Position numbers and translations under genes: made by a program. The notes under the pieces were generated by a model, which was not told the DNA's origin, did not search any database, and saw nothing but the letters and a program-made list of their open reading frames with translations. Shown here piece after piece: positions 8,575 through 17,317 of a stretch of 64,000 bases of DNA (positions are counted from its first letter, which is position 1; the number at the start of each line of letters is the position of its first letter). Source of the stretch: Cellulomonas sp. URHE0023. Lineage in GTDB: Bacteria > Actinomycetota > Actinomycetes > Actinomycetales > Cellulomonadaceae. Where the stretch lies: the NCBI RefSeq assembly GCF_000688475.1, contig NZ_JIAN01000005.1, positions 744,001-808,000 on the forward strand. The letters are read 5' to 3'.

Positions 8575-9686
8575 CGGGACTCCTGGAGGACGAGACGGGA
8601 CAGGTGGAAGGCGGGGTCGGAGGCGCGGACCGGGTCGTCGGCGGGCTCGTCCGCAAGGTCGGCCAGGACGCGGCCGATCGCGGGTCCGAACTTGAAGCCG
8701 TGACCGGAGAAGCCGGCGGCAACCACCAGCGGTCCACGACGGTCGAGGATGAAGTCGTGGTCCGGGGTCGTCGTGTAGGTGCACGAGATCGGGTGTGGCG
8801 TCCCGGGGTCGACACCGGGCATCCACTGCTCGGCGTACCGCTGCAGCAGGGCGAGCTGACCCGGTTCGGGGGTGAACGAGCGGTGGTCCGGGTCCGTCAC
8901 CGGTCCGACGGCGTGGAACCCGACCTTGACGCCCTCGCCCGGGGTGAGCAGCCCGTACGTCCCGCTCGGGTACGGATGGGCGCCGAGGATCTGGTGCGTG
9001 AAGCTGGGCCACTGCGCAGGGTGCGTCAGGTCGAAGTGGGCGGGCTGCTCCTGCGTCACGACCAGGGGCACCGGCCGACCCAGCAGAGAGCCGGTCCACG
9101 CACCGACGGCCAGGACCACCCGCCTCACCTGGATCGGTCCGTCGGTGGTCTCGACGAGGACGCCGTCCGAGCCGGCGGTGAGGTTGAGCACCCGAACCCC
9201 ATGGCGCACCTCTGCGCCCGACAGCAGGGCGGCGGACTGCAACGCCGTGACCGCGCGGTCGGCGTGCAGCCGACCGGCAGTGTGCGTCTCGTGCAGCACC
9301 GTTCCCTCGAACCGCAGACCGGACCAGCGCTCGGTGGCCTCGGCCGGCGTCAGGACCTCGTGCCGGATGCCTCGGGCCTCGAAGGCCGCACGCAGCGACG
9401 GGGCAGGCGCACCGTGGCTGACGCCGCCGGTGATGGTCAGAAGCTCCGATGCGGTCACGCGCTCGAGCTCCCGCCACAGCCCGAAGGCCTCGATGGTGAG
9501 ATCCAGGTACTCGGCACGGTCGTACGTCTGCCGGTAGATGCGGGACGCGCCGTGCGACGCCCCCTGGACGTGACCGGGGGCGAAGCGCTCGAGCAGCACC
9601 ACGGACCGGCCGCGGCGGGCCAGCTGCCAGGCGGCGGCCGAGCCCATGACGCCGCCGCCGATCACCAGGTGGTCGACGTTCTCCAT
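8571..9686 (-). CDS. FAD-dependent amine oxidase (sarcosine oxidase / N-methyltryptophan oxidase family)
   Basis: 371 residues. The start ATG at 9686 has GAGGAG upstream and opens directly into the Rossmann motif VIGGGVMGSAAAWQLARRG. GASHGASRIYRQTY is the second family signature. CTYTTTPDHDFILD near residue 310 carries the cysteine that binds FAD covalently in MSOX/MTOX, followed by AAGFSGHGFKFGPAIG. It should oxidise an N-substituted or amino-acid-like amine with O2 to an imine and H2O2. Its place between an amino-acid-type ABC transporter and an LLM monooxygenase suggests a role in breaking down the imported compound. Confidence 0.85.
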   Translation of the reverse strand: MENVDHLVIGGGVMGSAAAWQLARRGRSVVLLERFAPGHVQGASHGASRIYRQTYDRAEYLDLTIEAFGLWRELERVTASELLTITGGVSHGAPAPSLRAAFEARGIRHEVLTPAEATERWSGLRFEGTVLHETHTAGRLHADRAVTALQSAALLSGAEVRHGVRVLNLTAGSDGVLVETTDGPIQVRRVVLAVGAWTGSLLGRPVPLVVTQEQPAHFDLTHPAQWPSFTHQILGAHPYPSGTYGLLTPGEGVKVGFHAVGPVTDPDHRSFTPEPGQLALLQRYAEQWMPGVDPGTPHPISCTYTTTPDHDFILDRRGPLVVAAGFSGHGFKFGPAIGRVLADLADEPADDPVRASDPAFHLSRLVLQESR

Positions 9687-9789
9687 GCGGGCTCCTCGAG
9701 TTGCAACAGACACGGTGGCCGACCGGGCGTCCCCCGACCCCGGCCGGCCACCGTCGAGCACCCGCGAGGGCGCTCGGTTCAGGGGTGGA

Positions 9790-10794
9790 TCAGCTGGTCT
9801 TGGGCAGACCCGGGGGGTTCGTCTCGGACGTGTCGATCGCCTCGGCCTCGAGGCCCCAGCGCGCGAGGACCTGCTGGTAGGTGCCGTCCTCGAACGTGTG
9901 GTTGAGGGCCGCGGTCACAGCCTCGGCGAGGCCTGAGCCCTTGAGGGTCGCGACGGCGATCTGCGCGGTGTCGGGCCACCCGCCGTTGAGCGTGCCGACG
10001 ACCTTGAACTGGTCGGGGCCTGTCGCGGCGCTGTACGCGAGGCTCGCGTTCGGGCCGACGTACGTGTCGAGCCGGCCGGACTGCACCGCGAGCAGCACGT
10101 CGGAGTAGTTCTCGTAGTACTCGGGCTCACCGTTCTTGATGGGCTCGAGACCGTTGTCGATGTTCTCCTGGTTCCAGGCCAGCAGGATCTTCTCCTGGTT
10201 GGTGCCGGAGCCCACGCCGACCGTCAGGCCCGCGATGTCCTTGGGCTCCTTGATCTGCTTGATGTCGCTGCCCGCGCTGGTGAGCCAGCCGAGCTGGTCG
10301 TTGCGGTACGAGGAGAAGTCGTAGAGCTCCTTGCGCTCCTCGGTCACCGTGACGTTGGAGATGACGGCGTCGACGTCACCCGACTGCAGGGCCAGCGGCC
10401 AGTCGGCCCACGCCTTGACCTCGATCTCGAGCTTGAGTCCCAGGGCGTCGGCGACGAGCGAGGCGATGTCGGGCTCGTTGCCGATCGGCGTCTTCTCGTC
10501 GTCGGCGAGGAAGCCGAGCGGCGGCAGGCCACCGGCCGTGGTCGAGACCTTGAGCACGCCGGACTCCTTGACGGCGGCCGGCAGCAGCGCGATCGCGGCG
10601 TCGTCCTTGGTGGAGTGGATGCGGTCCTGCTCGGGGCTGGTGTTGATCGTCAGACCGGCGGCAGCGCTCGCGGAGCCCGAGGGCTCGGAACCGGCGTCGT
10701 CGTCCGCGGTGGCCGACGCGCTGCACGCGGCGAGCGCCAGCAGGGGCACGAGGGCCAGTGCGCTCAGGAGCCGGGGACGCAGGGGTGTGGTCAC
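9790..10794 (-). CDS. ABC transporter substrate-binding lipoprotein (family 3, amino-acid type)
   Basis: 334 residues with a lipoprotein signal ending LALAAC. The mature part has family 3 features: GVLKVSTTAG, GNEPDIASLVADALGL, the block ALQSGDVDAVISNVTVTEERK, and GLTVGVGSGT. Such proteins bind polar amino acids, cystine or opine-like compounds. It is in an operon with its permease and ATPase, downstream of a SAM-IV riboswitch and Cys-rich leader, so the ligand is probably a sulfur amino acid derivative. Confidence 0.9.
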   Translation of the reverse strand: MTTPLRPRLLSALALVPLLALAACSASATADDDAGSEPSGSASAAAGLTINTSPEQDRIHSTKDDAAIALLPAAVKESGVLKVSTTAGGLPPLGFLADDEKTPIGNEPDIASLVADALGLKLEIEVKAWADWPLALQSGDVDAVISNVTVTEERKELYDFSSYRNDQLGWLTSAGSDIKQIKEPKDIAGLTVGVGSGTNQEKILLAWNQENIDNGLEPIKNGEPEYYENYSDVLLAVQSGRLDTYVGPNASLAYSAATGPDQFKVVGTLNGGWPDTAQIAVATLKGSGLAEAVTAALNHTFEDGTYQQVLARWGLEAEAIDTSETNPPGLPKTS

Positions 10795-10854
10795 GGAAGG
10801 TGTCTCTCTTTCGGTGGGCGTGCGCGAGCGCGCACGGGTGAGGGCGGAAATAGG

Positions 10855-11622
10855 TCAGAGGACCTTGTCGAGGAAGGCCTTGGTGCGGGCGTGCCGGGGG
10901 GCGTCGAGCACCTGGGCGGGCGGCCCCTGCTCGACGATCCGGCCGCCGTCCATGAACACGACCGACGTGGCGACCTCACGGGCGAAGCCGATCTCGTGCG
11001 TGACGACGACGAGCGTCGTTCCGGTCGCCGCGAGGTCACGGATGACGTCGAGCACCTCACCGACGAGCTCGGGGTCGAGAGCGGACGTCGGCTCGTCGAA
11101 CAGCACGACCGCCGGCTTGACCGCGAGCGCCCGGGCGATCGCGACGCGCTGCTGCTGCCCGCCGGACAGCTGGCGAGGGTAGGCGTCGGCCTTGTCGGAC
11201 AGCCCGACGCGTTCCAGCAGGGTGCGCGCCTCGGCCTCGACCTCGGCACGGGGGCGGCGTTGCGCCGAGATGGGTGCCTCGATCACGTTCTCGAACGCGG
11301 TGAGGTGCGGGAAGAGGTTGAAGTTCTGGAACACGAACCCGATGCGGGTCCGCTGCGCCAGCACGTCCTTCTCCTTGAGCTCCTGCAGCGCCCCGTCGGA
11401 GCGACGCTTGTACCCGATGAGGTCACCGTCCACGGAGATGAACCCGCGGTCCACCTTCTCCAGGTGGTTGATCACCCGCAGCAGGGTGGACTTGCCCGAA
11501 CCCGACGGTCCCAGGATCACGGTGACCTCGCCGGGTCGGACCGTCAGGTCGATCCCGTCGAGCACCTCGAGCGTCCCGTAGGCCTTGTGCACGCCGCGCA
11601 CCTCGACCAGGCCGGCGGCCAT
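10855..11622 (-). CDS. ABC transporter ATP-binding protein (polar amino acid type)
   Basis: 255 residues; the ATG at 11622 overlaps the permease stop (ATGA). Walker A GPSGSGKST, Q-loop FVFQNFNLFPHLTAFENV, signature LSGGQQQRVAIARAL, Walker B VVLFDEPTSALDPE and the H-loop VVTHEIGFARE are all intact. Closest in layout to GlnQ/TcyN/YxeO-type ATPases. It powers import with the adjacent permease and lipoprotein. Confidence 0.93.
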   Translation of the reverse strand: MAAGLVEVRGVHKAYGTLEVLDGIDLTVRPGEVTVILGPSGSGKSTLLRVINHLEKVDRGFISVDGDLIGYKRRSDGALQELKEKDVLAQRTRIGFVFQNFNLFPHLTAFENVIEAPISAQRRPRAEVEAEARTLLERVGLSDKADAYPRQLSGGQQQRVAIARALAVKPAVVLFDEPTSALDPELVGEVLDVIRDLAATGTTLVVVTHEIGFAREVATSVVFMDGGRIVEQGPPAQVLDAPRHARTKAFLDKVL

Positions 11623-12671
11623 CAGATGCTCCGCTCGGGACGACCGGCGCGGACCAGCACGTTGGTGCGGACCTGGCGGCCGTAGCTCGGTGGCAGGTCC
11701 TTGGGCACCGGTCTGCCGGTGAACCGTGACCACGTGACACCCACACCCCAACGCGCCTTCTGGATCGGCGTGGGTGGGAGCTGGCGGAGCGCCCCCTTGG
11801 CGTAGTGCCGCTCCAGGTAGTACTGGACGACGGTCAGGACGGTGGTGACGACGAGGTACCAGATGCCGGCGACAAGCAGCAGCGGGACCACGCGCTGGTT
11901 GCGGCCGTAGATCACGCCGACGATGTAGAACAGCTCGCCGTACGCCAGCACGTAGACCACCGAGGTGCCCTTGACCAGGCCGATGATCTCGTTCACGGCC
12001 GTCGGGACGATCGTGCGCATGGCCTGCGGCAGGATGATGCGTCGCTGCTGACGACGCCGGGGCAGCCCCAGCGCAGCGGCTGCCTCGTGCTGGCCCTGGT
12101 CGACGCCGATGATGCCGGCCCGGATGATCTCCGAGGCGTAGGCCGCCTGCGAGAGCCCCAGCCCGAGTACCGCGGCACCGAACTTGTCGATGACGGACAA
12201 CGTGTCGAGCTGGACGAACGACGGCCCGAAGGGCACCCCGAGCGAGAGCTGCGGGTACAGGTACGCAAGGTTGTACCAGAGCAGCAGCTGCAGGATGAGG
12301 GGCACCGAACGGAAGATCCAGATGTAGCCCCACGCGACGGACCGCAGCAGCGGTGACTTCGACAGGCGCATGAGCGCGAGCACGGTGCCGAGCCCGAACC
12401 CGACGACAGCGGCCGCCGCAGTGAGCCGCAGGGTGCCCCACAGCCCGTCGAGCACCGACGGCCAGGTCAGGTACTGCCAGACGATGCCCCACTCCCACTT
12501 GGAGTTGGTGAGCAGGGAGCTGACGACCATCGCGAGCAGGACGGCGACGATCGCGGTCGCGACCCAGCGGGCCGGATGGCGGGCACCGTAGACGCGGGGC
12601 TCGTCGTGCACGACGGGCGCGTCAGGCGTGACGAGGGTGGTGTCGTCCTTGTGCAGGAAGGCGGTGGACAC
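11622..12671 (-). CDS. amino-acid-type ABC transporter permease
   Basis: 349 residues from a GTG (12671) with GGAGAG upstream; an alternative upstream start at 12797 would run into the preceding gene. An N-terminal cytoplasmic stretch is followed by about five or six membrane helices. The HisM-type motif (AAYASEIIRAGIIGVDQGQHEAAAALGL, then LPQAMR) binds the ATPase. The C-terminal tail of about 60 residues is longer than in typical GlnP-type permeases. A single permease suggests a homodimeric channel. Confidence 0.9.
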   Translation of the reverse strand: MSTAFLHKDDTTLVTPDAPVVHDEPRVYGARHPARWVATAIVAVLLAMVVSSLLTNSKWEWGIVWQYLTWPSVLDGLWGTLRLTAAAAVVGFGLGTVLALMRLSKSPLLRSVAWGYIWIFRSVPLILQLLLWYNLAYLYPQLSLGVPFGPSFVQLDTLSVIDKFGAAVLGLGLSQAAYASEIIRAGIIGVDQGQHEAAAALGLPRRRQQRRIILPQAMRTIVPTAVNEIIGLVKGTSVVYVLAYGELFYIVGVIYGRNQRVVPLLLVAGIWYLVVTTVLTVVQYYLERHYAKGALRQLPPTPIQKARWGVGVTWSRFTGRPVPKDLPPSYGRQVRTNVLVRAGRPERSI

Positions 12672-12697
12672 GGGTCTCTCCGGGGTTCGAGGGGGCT

Positions 12698-13285
12698 CTA
12701 CGACTGCGGGGCGGTGTGCCCCGGACAGAGCCACTTCTCGAACGCCAGCGGCCCGATCTCCTCGGGGGCGAGGGTCGAGTCGAACAGCGGTGTCCAACCA
12801 GTGGCCAGGTACAGCGCGGCCGCCTCCGGCTGCCGGGGCCCGGTGGTGAGGTAGAGCCGCTCGTAGCCGGCGGCGACCGCTCGGACCTCGAGCTCCGCAA
12901 GAACCTCACGGGCCAAGCCACGGCGGCGGTGCGCAGAGCTGGTCCAGATCCGCTTGTACTCGGCGGTCCGAACCGTCGGAAGGCCGTCCGCGTCACGCGT
13001 ACCGGGCCGGCTCAGCCGATCCGCCGAGCCGAGCTCGGGTTCGGCCCGCAGCCGGAACGCGCCGCCGGCCACCGGGACGCCGTCCTCGAGGATGAGGATC
13101 AGGTCGCCGTCGGGCGCCCCGAACTGCTCGGCGGGGTAGCGCTCGAGCTCGGCACGCAGGTCGTCGGGCGTGAAGTGCTCGGCGTACCGGGTCAGGTACT
13201 CCACGGCGAGCTCGTCGAGCATCGGCTTCACGGTCGGGTGGCTCAGCGGGTACGAGCGCACGACCCGCACGTCGGTGGTCGTCAT
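12698..13285 (-). CDS. GNAT-family N-acetyltransferase
   Basis: 195 residues. The acetyl-CoA binding motif A is RIWTSSAHRRRGLAREVLAELE, and GYERLYLTTGPRQPEAAALYLATGW is motif B. Only one base separates its start from the preceding LLM gene. In Firmicutes, S-substituted cysteines are salvaged by N-acetylation and then flavin monooxygenation (Yxe/Ytm/Sna systems). A GNAT between an LLM monooxygenase and an amino-acid ABC transporter fits that scheme, so I infer acetylation of an imported S-alkylcysteine-like amine. Confidence 0.85.
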   Translation of the reverse strand: MTTTDVRVVRSYPLSHPTVKPMLDELAVEYLTRYAEHFTPDDLRAELERYPAEQFGAPDGDLILILEDGVPVAGGAFRLRAEPELGSADRLSRPGTRDADGLPTVRTAEYKRIWTSSAHRRRGLAREVLAELEVRAVAAGYERLYLTTGPRQPEAAALYLATGWTPLFDSTLAPEEIGPLAFEKWLCPGHTAPQS

Positions 13286-13286
13286 C

Positions 13287-14381
13287 TCAGGCCGTCGCGG
13301 CGTAGCGGTCGGCGGTGCTGGGCAGGCCGAGGGTGTCGCGGAACGTGTGCCCGGGGTACTCGGAGCGGAACGCGTCCGACGCCCGCAGGACCGGGAGCAC
13401 GCCGTCGACGAGGGCGACGAGGTCGGTCTGCACCGATGCGGGCCGGATGGTGAACCCGTCCGCCGCCTCGGCGTCGAGCCACTCGGTCACGAGCTCGGCG
13501 AACCCCGACGCGGTACCGACGAACGCGAGCGAGCCCGTGTCCCAGCTGACTCCCTCCATGTCCGACAGCATGTCGAGGCGGGCCTGTGCACTGGCGCGGT
13601 CGGGGCCGACGATCAGGTAGACGTCGACCAGCACACGCACGTCGCGCGGGTCCCTGCCGGCGGCGGTAACGGCAGCCAGCACACGGGCCCTGGTCCGTGC
13701 CGCCTCGTCGGGAGTCGTCGCCCGGATGCGGACCACGTCGGCGACCCGTCCGGCCAGCTCGATCTCGATCGCCGTGGAGACACGGACGACGACGGGCGGA
13801 CGGCCCTGCGGCGGGCGCGGGCTGCTCTTGGGCGCTCCGGCGGCGAAGTTGACGCCGTCGTGCGTCGTGAACCGGGGGCGCGCGACCGCCGTCGGGACGT
13901 GGCTGTCCCACAGGCGGGCCACGGTCCCGGCCGCCTTGACGGCTCCCGCGGCGGCGACCGCGGCGGCGGACGTGGACCGGGGACCCGCTGTCGGGACCTC
14001 GTCGAGCCGCGTCGTCCAGCCGACCTGCCAGCCGGCGCGGCCGGCACTGGCCTGGTCGATCGTCGCGATCGCGGTCGAGATGTGTGCGGGGTCGATGTGC
14101 GAGGTACCGACGGCCGCGACCAGACCGATGCCGTGGGTCCGGGGCGCCAGACGCGCCGCGACGATGGCGGCGTCGAGACGCGTCGTGCTGCCACCGGGGT
14201 GCAGCGCGAAGTCGTCGTCGAACACGACGAAGTCGAGCGCACCACGCTGGGCGACGGCGACGAGGTCCTCGAGCCGGCCTGCGTCGAAGAGTCGCTGGCC
14301 CTGGGAGCCGTGGGTGCGCCAGGCGGCGACGCGGGCGCCGGTGTCGGACAGGTCGACGCCGAGATGGGCATGGGGGGACAC
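13287..14381 (-). CDS. LLM-class flavin-dependent monooxygenase (NtaA/SnaA/YxeK-like)
   Basis: 364 residues from the GTG at 14381 (protein opening HLGVDLS after a short leader); a GTG at 14423 is an alternative. ATIDQASAGRAGWQVGW is the hallmark of the NtaA/SnaA/DszA branch of luciferase-like monooxygenases, and VVDV... strands typical of the TIM barrel follow. The middle (around residues 150-215) is shorter than in long NtaA proteins. It should hydroxylate or cleave a C-S or C-N bond using FMNH2. It is the first gene after the riboswitch and leader peptide. Confidence 0.85.
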   Translation of the reverse strand: MSPHAHLGVDLSDTGARVAAWRTHGSQGQRLFDAGRLEDLVAVAQRGALDFVVFDDDFALHPGGSTTRLDAAIVAARLAPRTHGIGLVAAVGTSHIDPAHISTAIATIDQASAGRAGWQVGWTTRLDEVPTAGPRSTSAAAVAAAGAVKAAGTVARLWDSHVPTAVARPRFTTHDGVNFAAGAPKSSPRPPQGRPPVVVRVSTAIEIELAGRVADVVRIRATTPDEAARTRARVLAAVTAAGRDPRDVRVLVDVYLIVGPDRASAQARLDMLSDMEGVSWDTGSLAFVGTASGFAELVTEWLDAEAADGFTIRPASVQTDLVALVDGVLPVLRASDAFRSEYPGHTFRDTLGLPSTADRYAATA

Positions 14382-14443
14382 AGGGGTATCCGTTCGTCTG
14401 GTGCGAGAGGTGACGGCGCGCACTCGTGGGTGCGGCGAGGCTC

Positions 14444-14460
14444 GCCCCGTCAGGGGGCGT
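14444..14460 (-). promoter_or_regulatory. hairpin after the Cys-rich leader ORF
   Basis: CGCCCC / GGGGCG with a five-base loop, 28 bases beyond the leader stop and about 60 bases before the first structural gene. It may be the attenuation element, or sequester the downstream ribosome site. It is short, so the role is uncertain. Confidence 0.4.
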
Positions 14461-14487
14461 GCGAGGGTGCTGCTGGACGCTGTGGGG

Positions 14488-14562
14488 TCAGCGACAACAG
14501 GAACGCGTGAGCACGGCGTCGTCGCCTCTGCTCATGGAGCGGGGGGCCCCGAACGCGTTCAT
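14488..14562 (-). CDS. 24-residue Cys-rich leader peptide (sulfur attenuator)
   Basis: A small ORF between the SAM-IV riboswitch and the first operon gene. ATG at 14562 is preceded by GAGAGGA, and the peptide MNAFGAPRS...VLTRSCCR ends with two tandem cysteines just before TGA. Cysteine-rich upstream ORFs in front of sulfur-assimilation genes are known in actinobacteria, where ribosome stalling at Cys codons under cysteine shortage raises expression of the downstream genes. An internal ATG gives a 15-residue alternative that keeps the SCCR end. It is below the size usually annotated. Confidence 0.7.
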   Translation of the reverse strand: MNAFGAPRSMSRGDDAVLTRSCCR

Positions 14563-14587
14563 CTCTGTCCTCTCGTCCCGGCGGAGC

Positions 14588-14712
14588 CGGGGTTCGCGTG
14601 GTTGTCGTGTGCAGGCTCGACGCCCGCCACGACCAGGTCCTCATCCGGGGCACCCCACCGCGCGGAGGGTTGCCATCCAGCTAGCCGGAGCTTCGCGCTG
14701 GAAATCTTGACC
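14588..14712 (-). ncRNA. SAM-IV riboswitch
   Basis: Read on the minus strand, the core matches the known SAM-IV aptamer closely: GGTCA at 14712-14708 starts P1. It is followed by CCAGC...GCTGG (P2, the 3' arm in CTAGCTGG), then GGCAACCCTCC, GCGCGGTGGGGTGCC (P3), CCGGATGAGGACC closing P1 near 14636, and CTGGT. A further hairpin GCGGGC/GCCTGC lies downstream. SAM-IV is an actinobacterial S-adenosylmethionine aptamer. The predicted transcription start is about five bases before P1. It controls the organosulfur operon, presumably off when SAM is plentiful. Confidence 0.85.
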
Positions 14713-14724
14713 TTATTGGTAGGG

Positions 14725-14753
14725 AATTTAGGCGAGGGTGTCTGCGACGTCAA
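14725..14753 (-). promoter_or_regulatory. promoter of the SAM-IV operon
   Basis: On the minus strand TTGACG (14753-14748) and TAAATT (14730-14725) are separated by exactly 17 bp, a near-ideal housekeeping sigma promoter. The start point would be near 14717, just ahead of the riboswitch. Confidence 0.75.
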
Positions 14754-14942
14754 ACTGCTGGTCACATGGTGAGACTTGACGCCTCGGCGCGGTCGGTCGG
14801 GAACCGACGGACAGGCGTGGATCGATGCGATCGAGAGCCGCGTGGGCCATGATCGACGCAGGCGAAGGGGCATGCCTTCTCCAGGTGTGCGGCACGAGCG
14901 CGTCGCACCGATCGTGTGGCTCGTACCGACGCGAGGGCTGAG

Positions 14943-15313
<371 letters not shown>

Positions 15314-15317
<4 letters not shown>

Positions 15318-17317
15318 CCAACCGAGCCCGTCCGCGCAGCGTCGCCGGGATCCTGCGACGGGCCTTCACGGCCGTCATCGGCATCCTCTTCCTGGGCGGC
15401 ACGGCCGCGGTGGTCGCGGCGCTGGTGGTGTACCGCGCCGGGGACGAGCAGCTCAAGCAGATCGTCGACGTCCGTACCGCCAACCTGGACGTGCGACGAG
15501 CCCTGACCGGTGCCGAGATCGCCATGGACAACTACGTGCTCACGGGCTCCTCCGACGACCTGGAACATGCGGCGGCCGCGGAGCTCGCATACGGGTTCGC
15601 CATCGAGGAGCTCCGGCATGTCTCCTTCCCTGAGGACCTCCCGTACGTCCGGGAGCTCGCCGATGCGGCCGACGCGTGGTGGCACCAGTCCCACCTCATC
15701 GCGAGGGCCGCGCCCGACACGCTCCCCACCGAGGTCTACGTCGAGTCGAACTCCCTCTACCGGGCTGCACTCGACGCGAGCGTCACCATCGACGAGCGGG
15801 TGACCGCGCGAAGCAGGGACGTCATCGCCGGCTTCGACACGCTCAACATCCAGCGGGTCGCATCGCTGGCCGCGCTCATCATCGTGGCCGCCCTGCTCAC
15901 GGTCCTGATCGGCACCCGCACGTCCAAGCAGATCACGGTGCCGCTGGCGGCGATCGCCGGCGAGATCGACGCTCTGCGACGTGGGGACTTCGAGCCGCGG
16001 ATCGACGTGCGGGGAATGCCGTTGGAGATCGCCCACCTGGCCGCCACGACGAACCTGCGCGCCGACGAGCTCGCACAGACCCGCGAGCTCGACGACGCGT
16101 TCCAGCACCTCAGCATCGAGCTGCGGCTCCCCGCGACCCCGGACGAGCTGCTCGAGCGCGCGGCCGCCGGTTTCGGACGGATCTTCACCCTGGCTGACGT
16201 CACCATCCTGGTCTACCCCGACGCAGACAACCCCGTGGCGCACGTCGTCAGCTGGGACCACGCCGGCCGGACCAGGCATGTGCGCGAGCAGGTCACCACC
16301 GACGCGTACCTGCCGCACCAGATGCCCGCTCACGACCCCGACGCGGTCGACCCGCAGCTCGGTGTCGCGCTCCTGCGAGCGCACGTGTCCGGCAAGAACC
16401 TCAGCATCCCGATCTCGGAGCGCTCGGCGCTCGTGGGCACGGTCATCCTCGTGGGCGGGGACCGAGGGGTGTGGCGGCCGTTCGAGGTCCAGTTCGCCGA
16501 GCGCCTGGCTGCTGACCTCGGACGAGCCCTGGGACGGGCCCGGCACTTCGAGCAGGAGCAGAAGCTGGTCAGCCAGCTGAAGGAGCTCGACGCCGCCAGG
16601 ACGGAGTTCATCTCCACCGTCTCGCACGAGCTGCGAACACCGCTCACGAGCATCAAGGGATTCGCAGAGATCCTGGCCGACGAGGAGGCCGGGCCGATCA
16701 CCCCGCGTCAGCGCAAGATGCTGGGGACCATCGAACGCAACGTGGTTCGGCTGCAGGGGATGATCGAGAACCTGCTCACCATGTCCCGGCTCGAGCTCGG
16801 CTCTGCGCAGACCGAGATGCGGCCCGTCGACCTCGGCAATGTCGTCGAGAGCACGAGGGCGACCTTCGAGCCCGCCGCCGCGAGCGCCGACGTGAACCTT
16901 GCGTACGAGGTGCGCGGCCCCGTGCGCATCAACGGCGACGAGCTCTCCCTGGACCGGGTCATCATCAACCTCGTCTCCAACGCCATCAAGTTCACTCCGC
17001 ACGGCGGCGCGGTCACCGTCCTGCTCCACTCGACGGACGGCGAGGCGGTCCTCGTCGTCAAGGACACGGGGATCGGAATCCCGGCCGAGGACCAGGACAA
17101 GGTGTTCGGGCGGTTCTTCCGTGCCGGCAACGCACTGGACCGCGTGGTGGCGGGAACGGGCATCGGGCTGGCCATCGTCTCCACGATCGTCGAGCAGCAC
17201 CTGGGCACCGTGTCGCTGACCTCCGAGGTCGGGCACGGGACGACAGTGACGGTGCGCCTGCCCCTCCTCGAGGATCGGGAGCTGTCGCGGCCACCGGCCG
17301 CCACGGACCGGCGATGA
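15314..17317 (+). CDS. membrane sensor histidine kinase (extracytoplasmic sensor, HAMP, GAF, HisKA, HATPase)
   Basis: 667 residues. Helix one is at about 16-40, a helical extracytoplasmic domain of about 140 residues (CHASE3-like) follows, helix two is near 180-202, then HAMP, a GAF-like region (about 265-415) and the kinase core. The phosphorylated histidine is His438 in STVSHELRTPL. NLVSNAIKFT, DTGIGIP and GTGIGLAIV are the N, G1 and G2 boxes. Starts and stops overlap with both neighbours, so it should be made together with the receiver, the HEAT protein and the polysaccharide synthase, and probably gates them. Confidence 0.93.

Noticed and set aside
8575..9477. N-terminal extension of the YtmO-like LLM protein
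   Set aside because: It reads the FAD oxidase gene out of frame; the ATG at 8574 is coupled to the oxidase stop and matches the family start.
14764..14942. A second riboswitch or leader on the plus strand ahead of the response regulator
   Set aside because: No conserved aptamer core or convincing promoter could be found there.
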